The notes: generated by a model not told the origin, from the letters alone. A DNA stretch of 64,000 bases from Chloroflexota bacterium (GCA_023475345.1 JAMCWD010000061.1:1-64000); one strand, 5' to 3'; shown: positions 18,670 to 27,181, numbered from the stretch's first letter. Translations and numbers: made by a program.

Positions 18670-19098
18670 TCAGGCAATCTCTACAAGCTCTATGTCGAAA
18701 TTCAGGTCTTTCCCTGCAAGCGGATGGTTGGCGTCGAGCTTTATCATATCATCCGTAATTTCAGCTACTTCAACTATGAAGGTCTGGCCGTTTTCCTGTG
18801 AAATCTGTAATTGCTGTCCTACTTCAGGCTCAACGTTGGAAGGAAACTGGCTTTTGGGCACTTCGACGACAGCCTCTTCGCGGCGTGGGCCGTATGCTTT
18901 TTCAGGAGGGATTTTCCCCGTTTTTTTCTCTCCTACCGACATCCCGATAACCACTTCTTCGAAGCCTGGTATGATCTGGCCTTCGCCGATTATAAATTCC
19001 AGCGGCTCCCTGTTTTCGGAGGTGTCGAATACGGTACCGTCATCCAGTTTTCCAGTATAGTGAACTTTAACTGTGTCTCCTTGTTTTGCCTGTGCCAT
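18670..19098 (-). CDS. FKBP-type peptidyl-prolyl isomerase, SlyD-like
   Basis: A 142-aa FKBP-fold protein (VKVHYTGKLDDGTVFDTS; PLEFIIGEGQIIPGFEEVVIGM; DANHPLAGKDLNFDIELVEI). The NHPLAGK ending and the insert after the first strands are typical of the SlyD/two-domain FKBP group, which combines proline isomerisation with chaperone activity. It lacks the His/Cys-rich nickel-binding tail of E. coli SlyD. The ATG has GAGGAGA 7 nt upstream. Cytoplasmic; single-gene unit divergent from gcvH. Confidence 0.92.
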   Translation of the reverse strand: MAQAKQGDTVKVHYTGKLDDGTVFDTSENREPLEFIIGEGQIIPGFEEVVIGMSVGEKKTGKIPPEKAYGPRREEAVVEVPKSQFPSNVEPEVGQQLQISQENGQTFIVEVAEITDDMIKLDANHPLAGKDLNFDIELVEIA

Positions 19099-19415
19099 AA
19101 TTTTTCTCCTCTCGTTTTTTCGGCCGCCGTATTTTTTATAGATTTGTCAGGGCCTTGCATGGCTAATTTTATATAAAGTTGTATTATCCTTTATTTTTAA
19201 TTTGATAATTACCAGCAGCCTGATACAGTGGTGGCTTATGACATATCACATCTTTTTTTTCGTCATTTTCACCCTCGTCCGGGAGAAAAAAAGCCGTATT
19301 ATTCGCCCGCTGCCGGTCCTGGAGGATCTGTTTTTCATAATTGATTGGTTTCGGAAGGAACCGCTATTCTGGTCAAGAAATCTCCATCATGCAGTATTAG
19401 AAAGAGGTGAATTTA
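19099..19415. other. Divergent region between the FKBP gene and gcvH
   Basis: About 317 bases with no credible gene. TTGATT (19341-19346) and TATTCT (19365-19370), 18 nt apart, form a weak promoter candidate for gcvH. I looked for the paired cores of a glycine riboswitch, common before gcv operons, and did not find them. Confidence 0.4.
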
Positions 19416-19829
19416 ATGGTACCGAACGATCTCAAATACACGAAGGAACATGAATGGGTCCGCATCGAAGGCGGCATAGCCGTTACAGGAATAACAGATC
19501 ATGCCCAGGAAATGCTGGGCGATATAGTTTTCGTGGAACTGCCCGCCGCCGGAGAGAAAGTCGAGCAGATGGGCAAGATAGGGACGATAGAATCCGTCAA
19601 GACGGTATCTGATCTTTTCAGTCCCATATCCGGGGTCGTTAAAGAGATTAACAAAATATACATGGATCGCATGGAAGGCGCTGAAAACCCCGATTTCCAT
19701 CCCGAATATGCCAACCATGACCCTTACGGGAAGGGATGGATGGTAAAAATTGAAATCTCAAATACTGAAGAAACGGCGAACCTGCTGACGCCCGAACAAT
19801 ATGAAAAACTCCTGGAGGAAGAGGCATGA
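19416..19829 (+). CDS. gcvH: Glycine cleavage system H protein
   Basis: The 137-aa lipoyl carrier of the glycine cleavage system, shuttling the aminomethyl arm between P, T and L proteins. The lipoylation site is Lys62 in IESVKTVSDLFSP. ATG 19416 is placed correctly behind AAAGAGGTGA; the GTG at 19407 lies inside that ribosome site and is rejected. The stop overlaps the gcvPA start (ATGA). It is first in an operon that also carries the probable enzymes for its own lipoylation. Confidence 0.97.
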   Translation: MVPNDLKYTKEHEWVRIEGGIAVTGITDHAQEMLGDIVFVELPAAGEKVEQMGKIGTIESVKTVSDLFSPISGVVKEINKIYMDRMEGAENPDFHPEYANHDPYGKGWMVKIEISNTEETANLLTPEQYEKLLEEEA

Positions 19830-21169
19830 ATTATCTTCCCCATACCGGCGCAGAAATCAAGGAGATGCTTGAAGTCGTCGGCGCAGAATCGGTGGAAGAG
19901 CTTTTCTGCGACATACCGCACGGCGTCCGGTTATACGATGATTTAAGCCTCCCCGGCCCGCTCTCCGAATTCGAAATTCAGGAGCTTATGCAGTCGCTTT
20001 CCCGCCAGAACAGGCCCGACGGGGAAAACGGCTTTTTCCTCGGGGCGGGAGCATACAGGCATTTTATCCCGGCGGCTGTGGACTCCATTATATCACGCGG
20101 TGAATTCTTCACAGCCTATACCCCTTACCAGGCCGAAGCCAGCCAGGGGACTCTCCAGGCTATTTTCGAATTTCAGACCGCCGTCTCCGGGTTGACAGGT
20201 CTGGATGTGGCAAATGCCTCTTTATACGACGGAGCTTCTTCGCTTGCAGAGGCGGCCCAGATGGCGGTGATGGCTAAAGGTAAAAAATTGATCATGGTAT
20301 CCGAAGGCGTTCACCCGGAATATTTACAGACATTGAAGACATATCTCGCGGGGAAGGATTATCTCGTCGAGATGATCCCTTTGAACGAAGGATTGACGGA
20401 TCTTGATCAGGTAAAGGACAGGTTCCCGGAAGCCGCCGCAGTAGCGGTCCAGAACCCCAATTTCTTCGGCTGCCTGGAAGACCTTTCAGCCATTTTTAAT
20501 GTTACTAAGGAAAAAGGAGCGCTGGGTATAGCGGTGATATCCGACCCTGTAACCCTGGGGTTTTTGAGGTCTCCGGGGGAATCCGGTTGTGATGTCGCCG
20601 TCGGCGAGGGACAGCCCCTGGGGCTGCCCATGAGTTTCGGCGGCCCCGGGTTCGGCTTCGTAGCAGCAAGAGCCGAACATACCAGGCGCCTTCCCGGACG
20701 GATTGTCGGCAGGACTGCCGATAAAGACGGCCGTGTTGCATACTGCCTGACGCTTCAGACAAGGGAACAGCATATCCGCCGGGAGAAAGCGGCTTCGAAC
20801 ATCTGTACCAACCAGGCCCTGGCGGCTCTTGCCGCCACCGTATATTTATCCCTGATGGGGCCTTACGGTCTCCGTAAAGCGGCAGAGCTTTCGGCAAGAC
20901 TTGCACACCTTGCGGCTCACAGGATCTGCGATATACCGGGATTCAGCCTGTTATTCGACAGGCCGTTCTTCCATGAATTCGCCGTCAGGTGCCCGAAAGA
21001 TCCCGCTGTTTTAAACGGGAAACTCAGAGATTACGGCATAGCGGGCGGACTGCCTTTGAAGAGATTTTATCCCGCTATGGAAGACGCCATGCTTTTTACT
21101 TTGACCGAGTGTAACCGTCCCGAAGAAATTGACCGGCTGGCTTCTGCATTAAGAGAGATTACCGCTTAA
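19826..21169 (+). CDS. gcvPA: Glycine dehydrogenase (decarboxylating) subunit 1
   Basis: A 447-aa alpha half of the split P protein, which with GcvPB decarboxylates glycine and transfers the aminomethyl group to lipoyl-GcvH. Family stretches include FLGAGAYRHFIPAAVDSI, FFTAYTPYQAEASQGTLQ and GRIVGRTADKDG. It has the PLP-enzyme fold but not the PLP lysine, which is in GcvPB. The start overlaps the gcvH stop, and gcvPB follows about 17 nt later. The split form is common in anaerobes and Gram-positives. Confidence 0.97.
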   Translation: MNYLPHTGAEIKEMLEVVGAESVEELFCDIPHGVRLYDDLSLPGPLSEFEIQELMQSLSRQNRPDGENGFFLGAGAYRHFIPAAVDSIISRGEFFTAYTPYQAEASQGTLQAIFEFQTAVSGLTGLDVANASLYDGASSLAEAAQMAVMAKGKKLIMVSEGVHPEYLQTLKTYLAGKDYLVEMIPLNEGLTDLDQVKDRFPEAAAVAVQNPNFFGCLEDLSAIFNVTKEKGALGIAVISDPVTLGFLRSPGESGCDVAVGEGQPLGLPMSFGGPGFGFVAARAEHTRRLPGRIVGRTADKDGRVAYCLTLQTREQHIRREKAASNICTNQALAALAATVYLSLMGPYGLRKAAELSARLAHLAAHRICDIPGFSLLFDRPFFHEFAVRCPKDPAVLNGKLRDYGIAGGLPLKRFYPAMEDAMLFTLTECNRPEEIDRLASALREITA

Positions 21170-21186
21170 AGAAAGGTTTGAAATAC

Positions 21187-22626
21187 ATGGACGAAAAGAC
21201 GATATTCGAGCTTTCCCGCCCCGGCACGCCGGAGATCCAGATGCCGGAGCACGATGTACCGGAGATGATCCTGGATGAAGTGATCCCTGAAAAATTTATA
21301 GCTCCTCTGCCTCCACCCATGCCGGAAGTCTCCGAGCTTGACGTGATAAGGCACTTCACAAGGCTTTCAAACAAGAACTTTAATGTTGACGCAAATTTTT
21401 ACCCGCTGGGCAGTTGTACCATGAAATATAACCCCCGCGTCGGGGAATGGGCATCCCGCCTTCACGGGTTTGCCGGTCTCCATCCCTATGCCGGCTATGA
21501 GAATTCGCAGGGCGCATTGAAACTGATGGAAGAGCTTTCAGAGGATCTGTGCGAGATAACAGGCATGGACGGCTTCACGCTCCAGCCCGCTGCGGGCGCA
21601 CATGGCGAATTGACCGCGCTCCTTATAACAAGAGCCTGGTTTAAAGATAAAGGCGAAGATAGGGACATCATCCTTGTCCCCGATACCTCACACGGAACCA
21701 ACCCTGCCAGCGCGGCCATGGCAGGCTTCAATATCCGGCAGGTTAAATCCGACGGTTACGGCAATATCGATATCGGGGACCTGAAAAGCAAGCTTGACGA
21801 TAAGGTAGCCTGCCTGATGCTGACCAACCCCAGCACGCTGGGCCTTTTTGAAACAGGGATTGAAAAAGTGGAATCTCTCGTTCATAAGGCAGGAGGCCTG
21901 TTATATTATGACGGTGCAAACCTGAACGCCCTTATGGGTAAATCGCGGCCCGGCGATATGGGGTTTGATCTGGTTCACCTCAACCTTCATAAAACATTCG
22001 CAACCCCTCACGGCGGCGGAGGTCCCGGCTCCGGCCCAGTCGGCGCGCTCGGGCCGCTGGTCGATTACCTGCCCGGAGACGAGCTTGTTGACGAAGACGG
22101 CCTGACCGTAATGAAACCCAGAACCCGTTCCATAGGGAGGGTACGCAGCTTCTACGGCAATTTCGGCGTCCTTGTCAAAGCTTATGTCTATATAAGGGGT
22201 CTTGGCGCCGAAGGCCTTGTCAGGGCTTCGGAATGTGCCGTGCTTTCTGCAAATTACCTTGCTACAAGGCTCAAGGAGGCTTTTGACCTTCCGTTTAAAA
22301 GACGCTGCATGCACGAGTTCGTATTATCGGCTTCAAGGCAGAAGAAGCTCGGCGTGAGCGCTATGGATATCGCCAAGAGGATACTGGATTTCGGTTTCCA
22401 TGCCCCGACTGTATATTTCCCACTTATAGTGCCGGAAGCCCTTATGATCGAGCCGACCGAAACCGAAAACAAACAGACCATGGACGCTTTTTGCGAAGCT
22501 TTACTTGCCATAGCAAGGGAAGTCGAGGAAAATCCTGAAATAGTGAAATCCGCCCCGCATAATACTCCCGTTTCCCGCGTTGATGAAGCGGGGGCTGCAA
22601 GGAAACTGATGCTCTGTGGAATCTGA
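21187..22626 (+). CDS. gcvPB: Glycine dehydrogenase (decarboxylating) subunit 2
   Basis: A 479-aa beta half of the P protein. It carries the PLP lysine (about K269 in LNLHKTFATPHGGGGPGSG), the cofactor-contacting DTSHGTNPASAAMAG and the N-terminal FYPLGSCTMKYNPR. A TTG at 21178 gives a slightly longer frame, but ATG 21187 fits the GAAAGG site better. The stop lies inside the next gene (11-nt overlap), so the first radical SAM gene is translationally coupled to it. Confidence 0.97.
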   Translation: MDEKTIFELSRPGTPEIQMPEHDVPEMILDEVIPEKFIAPLPPPMPEVSELDVIRHFTRLSNKNFNVDANFYPLGSCTMKYNPRVGEWASRLHGFAGLHPYAGYENSQGALKLMEELSEDLCEITGMDGFTLQPAAGAHGELTALLITRAWFKDKGEDRDIILVPDTSHGTNPASAAMAGFNIRQVKSDGYGNIDIGDLKSKLDDKVACLMLTNPSTLGLFETGIEKVESLVHKAGGLLYYDGANLNALMGKSRPGDMGFDLVHLNLHKTFATPHGGGGPGSGPVGALGPLVDYLPGDELVDEDGLTVMKPRTRSIGRVRSFYGNFGVLVKAYVYIRGLGAEGLVRASECAVLSANYLATRLKEAFDLPFKRRCMHEFVLSASRQKKLGVSAMDIAKRILDFGFHAPTVYFPLIVPEALMIEPTETENKQTMDAFCEALLAIAREVEENPEIVKSAPHNTPVSRVDEAGAARKLMLCGI

Positions 22627-23392
22627 AAAAATCATAATCTTTACAAGGCCGCGCCTCACCGCCTCGATAAGCCTGACAGGGGCGAAGTGCGACAGGCTTT
22701 GCCCGTATTGCCGGGGACAGTATATCAGGAACATGTTTACTGTGGACGACCTTGATAAAATATTGTCCGGCGATTATAAAAGCGTTCTGATAAGCGGCGG
22801 ATACGACAGCGAGGGCAGGATCCCGGTGTTCGAACATCTGGATGTTTTGAAAAGAATCAAAAGCGCAGGACTGAGGATCAACCTTCATCCCGGCAAGCTG
22901 GATATTTCAATGGCAGGGAAGCTTAAGGGACTCGTTGATGTAATTTCACAGGATCTGGGCGGCCTGCCCCCCGCTGAGGATGCCGAATTTTACACGGCGC
23001 TCAATGAAATTGTTCCCACCGTTCCTCATCTATTGCTGGGCCGTTGGGGAGCAGACCTTTTCGAGGAGATGGATTACCTGGAAGTCATGGGCGACCTGCC
23101 CCGGCGTCCTGACCGGCTGGTATTCCTGGTGCTGATCCCGAAAAACAGCGCCCCGCCTCCTTCGCTGGGCCGTCTTAAAGAAGTGTTCGGAAAAGCAAGA
23201 AAATTTTTGCCGGAAACCGAATTTTATCTCGGTTGTATGCGGCCGGGGGGAACTTACAGGGAAAAGCTTGACAGGATGTGTATCGAGCTCGGGTTCAGCC
23301 GCATAGTTAACCCGGCCCGCTCGATAAAAGAAGATTACCTGAAAAAAGGCCTGCCTTTCAGGGAAACAGGGGAGTGCTGCGTTTTTGATTAG
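22616..23392 (+). CDS. Radical SAM protein, probable subunit of a two-protein lipoyl synthase
   Basis: A 258-aa radical SAM enzyme with CDRLCPYC (C25, C29, C32) for the [4Fe-4S] cluster and a biotin-synthase-like core (LISGGYDSEG; INLHPGK). Extra cysteines at the C-terminus (ECCVFD) could serve an auxiliary cluster. Start is a GTG 11 nt inside gcvPB; the stop overlaps the next radical SAM gene. Two biotin-synthase-like radical SAM proteins encoded together replace LipA in some archaea and bacteria (LipS1/LipS2), inserting sulfur into octanoyl-lipoyl domains. Position directly after gcvH-gcvPA-gcvPB supports that role here. Which of the two subunits this is cannot be told from the sequence. 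Radical SAM membership is certain; the lipoyl role is inference. Confidence 0.85.
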   Translation: MESEKIIIFTRPRLTASISLTGAKCDRLCPYCRGQYIRNMFTVDDLDKILSGDYKSVLISGGYDSEGRIPVFEHLDVLKRIKSAGLRINLHPGKLDISMAGKLKGLVDVISQDLGGLPPAEDAEFYTALNEIVPTVPHLLLGRWGADLFEEMDYLEVMGDLPRRPDRLVFLVLIPKNSAPPPSLGRLKEVFGKARKFLPETEFYLGCMRPGGTYREKLDRMCIELGFSRIVNPARSIKEDYLKKGLPFRETGECCVFD

Positions 23393-24338
23393 GGTCTCGT
23401 CAGGCACGGCGTCCGTTCTGGGACTGAAAAAAATCAGGCAGCCTGCACCCCCTACGACGGCTTATTTTCTCGTCGGCGAACGCTGCAGGCGGTCATGTTC
23501 ATATTGCGCTCATTCGAAAGATGCGACTACCGGCCCGGCTTTTCTTTCCCGCATAACCTGGCCGGAATTCGAGATAGGCGCCGTGCGCGAAGCGTTGAAG
23601 GAGGCCGAAGCCTCCGGCAGGATAGCAAGACTTTGTGTCCAGGTCTCGGATTCATACGGCGCACAGGAAGAATCTCTGGATGTTGTAAAGTATTTCCGGG
23701 CTGCAATAAGCCTCCCGATATCGCTTTCCATCTGCCCCGGCCCCGGTATAGCAGGGAAAGCGAAAGAAGCAGGCGTAACCACCCTATGTCATGCTCTCGA
23801 TGCTGCTACGCCTGCGATATTCTCCAGGCACAGGAACGGGGAATGGAAAAATGTTATATCACATTTACAACAGGCTCTCGAATATTTCCCCGGAAACGTT
23901 TCGACACATCTTATGGCCGGGCTGGGAGAAACACTTGAAGAGATGGTGGATACAATGGTCGAATTGAAGTCCGCAGGCATCAGGACGGGGTTATTCGCCT
24001 TCACGCCTTTGCCCGGCACGCGGTCATCATGCGGTCCCCCGCCCGATATCGGCTATTACCGCAGGGTCCAACTGGCTCATTTTCTTATAAATAAAGGGGT
24101 TTCCAGGGATGACGCGCTTGCCCCCCCGGAAGGAATTATCAAGAGATGGGAGAAATCTTTAAGCACAGGGGAAGCCTTTATGACAAGCGGCTGCGCCGGT
24201 TGTAATCGCCCGTATTACAACGAGCGGCCGGGGGATATCCCCTATAATTATCCCGTAAAATTGGAAAAGGAAGAAGCATGGAAAGAACTGGAACTGGCAA
24301 TGGCAATGAAGAAAACTTCCTGTTCATGGAAAATGTAA
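23385..24338 (+). CDS. Radical SAM protein, probable second subunit of a two-protein lipoyl synthase
   Basis: A 317-aa radical SAM protein with CRRSCSYC (C34, C38, C41), a core ending in a GLGET motif that resembles biotin synthase-related enzymes, and a C-terminal CxxC (C270, C273) in SGCAGCNRPYYNERPG, a candidate auxiliary-cluster or contact site. It starts with TTG inside the end of the previous gene (8-nt overlap), so the pair should be made in equal amounts. Pairing of two such proteins next to gcvH and a LipM-like transferase is the arrangement expected for LipS1/LipS2. An alternative is a biotin-synthase-like enzyme of unrelated function. Confidence 0.85.
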   Translation: MIRVSSGTASVLGLKKIRQPAPPTTAYFLVGERCRRSCSYCAHSKDATTGPAFLSRITWPEFEIGAVREALKEAEASGRIARLCVQVSDSYGAQEESLDVVKYFRAAISLPISLSICPGPGIAGKAKEAGVTTLCHALDAATPAIFSRHRNGEWKNVISHLQQALEYFPGNVSTHLMAGLGETLEEMVDTMVELKSAGIRTGLFAFTPLPGTRSSCGPPPDIGYYRRVQLAHFLINKGVSRDDALAPPEGIIKRWEKSLSTGEAFMTSGCAGCNRPYYNERPGDIPYNYPVKLEKEEAWKELELAMAMKKTSCSWKM

Positions 24339-25243
24339 TAGATTTTCTCGAGGCCAACAAAGAGGAGCTTGCCCGTAAAGCCACGGACAGGATATACAGG
24401 GATCTGGAATCTTATAAAAAAGGCGGCATGCCTGCCGAAGAGTCTTATGAATCGCTGCTCAAGCTGATGGAATTTATCATTACCAGCCTGAAAAGCGGGG
24501 ACGTGCGTATAGAATCGCCTTTCATGCAGAACGTAATCCAGTTTGAAGAAGGCCTTGCATGCCGCAGGGTAACTTACAGGATTGAGCTGGCCGATTTGCT
24601 CCACGGCATGAGGATTTTCAGGAACGAGATATGGAAGGCGCTGGAAAGCGAATTCTGGCAGAAGGCCGATTGCCGCTGTCTTTTCAAGCTCGAAGGCAGG
24701 CTCAATAAATTTTTCATCAATCACATGATAAGCGTTTCAGTTTATTACTTACACTCGCAGGAGGAGGTTATAAGGTACCAGGAACGCGCATTGAAGAAAT
24801 GGGAAGATATTATAAGCACGGCATCGCGCATAGATCTTGCAATCCCATGTAAGAACGAATTTGCGCTCGTAGCCCGCTCCCAGGCGGAAACGCTCGCCCG
24901 GCGGGCAAATTTCAATGAAGAAGAAATCCAGGAAATTAAAACCGCAGTCGGGGAGGCCGTGGACAACGCCATAGAGCACGGCAATTCCGAAAAGGGGATA
25001 AACCTTCATTACCTCATAGGAGAACGCGATTTTCAGGTGATCATCGTCGATTTCGGGAAGGGCTTCGACTCCCATGGCAAAGGCCTGGAAATGCCCGACC
25101 TTCTTGCCGAAAGAGGCCGGGGCATCTTTCTCATGAGAAAAACCGTTGACGAAGTTGAAATCGACAGCGTCGAAGGCCGGGGCACTACTTTGATATTGAC
25201 CAAGTTCCGTAACCCGAAGGCGGCGGAAAAAAGCCCTGTTTAA
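24278..25243 (+). CDS. Anti-sigma-factor-type ATPase (RsbW/SpoIIAB fold) with helical sensor domain
   Basis: A 321-aa protein. Residues about 17-180 are a helical domain resembling the N-terminal sensor of RsbR/RsbU-type stress regulators. Residues about 190-310 are a GHKL ATPase of the anti-sigma kinase family (AVGEAVDNAIEHGNS; VDFGKGFD; RGRGIFLMRKTVDEVEI). No HisKA histidine, so it would phosphorylate an anti-anti-sigma partner on Ser/Thr or sequester a sigma factor. ATG 24278 has AAGGAAG 6 nt before it, but overlaps the previous gene by 61 nt; ATG 24326 is an alternative. No partner is encoded nearby. Confidence 0.83.
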   Translation: MERTGTGNGNEENFLFMENVIDFLEANKEELARKATDRIYRDLESYKKGGMPAEESYESLLKLMEFIITSLKSGDVRIESPFMQNVIQFEEGLACRRVTYRIELADLLHGMRIFRNEIWKALESEFWQKADCRCLFKLEGRLNKFFINHMISVSVYYLHSQEEVIRYQERALKKWEDIISTASRIDLAIPCKNEFALVARSQAETLARRANFNEEEIQEIKTAVGEAVDNAIEHGNSEKGINLHYLIGERDFQVIIVDFGKGFDSHGKGLEMPDLLAERGRGIFLMRKTVDEVEIDSVEGRGTTLILTKFRNPKAAEKSPV

Positions 25244-25328
25244 TTTTGATAATTCCCGGAAACTCACTTTCCGGTTTCCTGTCATTCCTGCGAAAACATG
25301 CTGAACAAAGATACCGGCAAAACCAAGT

Positions 25329-25345
25329 CCCCTTTCGTCAAGGGG
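25329..25345. repeat. Short palindromic intergenic repeat
   Basis: CCCCTT pairs with AAGGGG around CGTCA in the otherwise gene-free 187 bases before lipM. Similar ATTCCCC/GGGG palindromes recur at 26974 and in the 46.7-46.9 kb element, so this is a small dispersed repeat, not a terminator (no T-run). Confidence 0.5.
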
Positions 25346-25430
25346 GAATCAAAGGGGGTTGTCGCCCTGTCGCACAACTTGATAATTTTCGATGCCTGCA
25401 GGCTTGCTGTATGGTATTTAATCTGAACCC

Positions 25431-26243
25431 ATGAAACTCAGAATCATCTATTCACCGGGTCATACCGCCTCTGAAAACATGGCTTATGATGAAGCCCTCA
25501 TGACAGGGGTCAGGAGAGGCATCCCTCCAACTTTAAGGCTTTATTCCTGGGAGCCGCCCGGCGTTTCCCTGGGCTATTTCCAGCCTTACTCCGACGCCGA
25601 CGCCGCATCCTGCAAAAAAATGGGCGTGGATATAGTCCGCAGACCTACAGGCGGGCGCGCCATCCTCCATGATCAGGAACTCACATATTCCGTCATCATG
25701 AAAATCCCCGACGGTGAAGACGGCATCCTGCTGAACACCTTCAAATATATTAATAAAGGCCTGCTTTCAGGTCTTTCCCGCCTGGGCGTAGATGCGGAGC
25801 TTGTCCCCAGGTCGTCCGGGGTTTCGCCCCGCAAAGCTGCAGGCGTCGCCGCGTGTTTTTCGTCACCGTCGGCTTACGAAGTCCAGGCAGGAGGCCGGAA
25901 ACTACTCGGCTCGGCCCAGTTCAGGAAAGACGGCGTTCTCATGCAGCACGGCTCCCTCCCCATCAAGCTTGAAAGGGAAAAGCTCTTCTCATGCCTTGTC
26001 CATGAATCCGAAGATCAAAAACAGGAAAATATCCTGGAAGCTTACGAGCACATGACCTGTATCGAGGAAATTTTAAGCCGCCCAGTAAGCTGGGAAGAAG
26101 TCGGGGAATCCCTTGCCCTGGGCTGCTCCGGGGAATGGGGGCTTGAGATCGAATACGGCGAGCCTGAAGAAGATGAGATTGTATCGATGAAATCCCTCCT
26201 GGCCGAAAAATATTCTCATCCCTCGTGGAACTTGAGAAGGTGA
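25431..26243 (+). CDS. lipM: Octanoyltransferase, LipM-like (lipoate ligase fold)
   Basis: A 270-aa protein of the biotin/lipoate ligase fold. RRPTGGRAILHD (70-81) and GGRKLLGSAQ with Lys157 are the acyl-binding elements. Cys142 in AACFSSPSAYE is where LipM-type octanoyltransferases have their catalytic cysteine; ATP-dependent LplA ligases lack it. This suggests transfer of octanoyl from acyl carrier protein to GcvH, the step before sulfur insertion by the two radical SAM proteins encoded upstream. The gap to the previous gene is 187 nt, so it may have its own promoter. Lipoate ligase activity cannot be excluded. Confidence 0.88.
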   Translation: MKLRIIYSPGHTASENMAYDEALMTGVRRGIPPTLRLYSWEPPGVSLGYFQPYSDADAASCKKMGVDIVRRPTGGRAILHDQELTYSVIMKIPDGEDGILLNTFKYINKGLLSGLSRLGVDAELVPRSSGVSPRKAAGVAACFSSPSAYEVQAGGRKLLGSAQFRKDGVLMQHGSLPIKLEREKLFSCLVHESEDQKQENILEAYEHMTCIEEILSRPVSWEEVGESLALGCSGEWGLEIEYGEPEEDEIVSMKSLLAEKYSHPSWNLRR

Positions 26244-26307
26244 TCTGAAACCGGGGTTAAATTTAAGCATCATTAAGGATTGGAATAATTTTAAGGGAGA
26301 AACCGTT

Positions 26308-26550
26308 ATGCCTTTGTACGAATACAACTGTAATTCATGCGGGAAGGATTTTGAGAAGCTGGTATCTTTCGATGCCGCGGAGTCCGGCGTTGCCTGCCCG
26401 GAGTGCGGCTCATCCGATGTTAAGAAAAAGCTTTCGATGTTCTCGTCCAAGATCGGGGCAAGTGCATCTGCCAGGAATTCTTTCAAGACCATGTCCCAGA
26501 TCCAGTCCGGAGGCCATTCCTGCGGTCCCGGCTGCTCGTGCGGGTCGTGA
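26308..26550 (+). CDS. FmdB-family zinc ribbon protein (copy 1)
   Basis: An 80-aa FmdB/CxxC_CXXC_SSSS family protein: MPLYEYNCNSCGKDFEKL, then CPECGS, a basic stretch, and a Cys/Gly-rich end (CGPGCSCGS). The two CxxC knuckles should bind one zinc; the tail adds four more Cys. GGGAGAA precedes the ATG. These small proteins have been proposed as regulators but are uncharacterised. A paralogue follows about 120 nt downstream. Confidence 0.9.
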   Translation: MPLYEYNCNSCGKDFEKLVSFDAAESGVACPECGSSDVKKKLSMFSSKIGASASARNSFKTMSQIQSGGHSCGPGCSCGS

Positions 26551-26670
26551 TTTGGCCCATTGTTGCCGGGCATGCAAATATGTCCGTTTCCTTATGGTCA
26601 AGCCCGGGCGGCGGCAGAATGGAATTTATTAGCGAGTAATGTTCGATAGAAATTTGGCGGGTGATGATTG

Positions 26671-26919
26671 ATGCCAATTTATGAATACAATTGTAAAAGC
26701 TGCGGGAAGGATTTTGAGAAGATCGTCCCGTGCGATACTAAGGATGCCGATATATCCTGCTCGGAATGCGGCAGGAAGGATGCCCGGCGGAAGGTATCGC
26801 TTTTTGCGTCAAAGATAACCGGGAAGCACGGTGTAACGGAATCCTTCTCATCCAGCATGGCGGGAGGCTCGGGCTGCTCGTCCTGTACATCGGGCAACTG
26901 CTCCACCTGCGGGTTGTAA
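26671..26919 (+). CDS. FmdB-family zinc ribbon protein (copy 2)
   Basis: An 82-aa paralogue of the preceding gene, starting MPIYEYNCKSCGKDFEKI with a second knuckle CSECGR and the tail CSSCTSGNCSTCGL. The frame is open from a TTG immediately before ATG 26671; the ATG is chosen for its GGTGATG site. Near-identity of the first 18 residues and divergence afterwards point to a tandem duplication. Confidence 0.9.
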   Translation: MPIYEYNCKSCGKDFEKIVPCDTKDADISCSECGRKDARRKVSLFASKITGKHGVTESFSSSMAGGSGCSSCTSGNCSTCGL

Positions 26920-26973
26920 TAGCCTGATTTATACGGCGCGTGATATTGCATCCTGTCGTGGCCCAAATCAATT

Positions 26974-26989
26974 CCCCCTTCGAAGGGGG
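26974..26989. repeat. Perfect 16-bp palindrome, dispersed repeat
   Basis: CCCCCTTCGAAGGGGG is fully self-complementary and preceded by ATT, as in related copies at 46.7-46.8 kb. It lies between convergent genes. With no T-run it is better read as a small dispersed repeat. Confidence 0.6.
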
Positions 26990-27097
26990 CTGGGGGATGT
27001 CGATTAAGGAATTCTCCCGCAGAACAACAGTCGCATTTTTCACTACAAAGGAAAAATTGACGCCGTCAAAGCATTGTTCTTCCCCTAAAAATGTACA

Positions 27098-27144
27098 CAC
27101 AACAAACCCCGGCCCCTTGCTGAAAGGAACCGGGGTTTGTTGTG
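27098..27144. terminator. Long hairpin between convergent genes
   Basis: A 15-bp perfect stem pairs 27098-27112 with 27130-27144 (core AAACCCCGG/CCGGGGTTT), and the 17-nt loop can form a small inner stem CCTT/AAGG. It lies between the FmdB genes (plus) and the exported protein gene (minus). On the minus strand five T follow about 8 nt later, so termination of that gene is the most likely use. Confidence 0.65.
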
Positions 27145-27181
27145 AAAATAAGTCTTAGAACCCTGAGTTGACGCCGTTTTT

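Noticed and set aside
19099-19415. Glycine riboswitch before gcvH
   Set aside because: I looked for the conserved paired cores of the tandem aptamers and did not see them.
19202-19453. 83-aa frame between the FKBP gene and gcvH
   Set aside because: No ribosome site; overlaps the gcvH start region; random composition.
26940-27158. 72-aa frame in the convergent gap after the FmdB genes
   Set aside because: It runs through the palindromic repeat and hairpin; no ribosome site.
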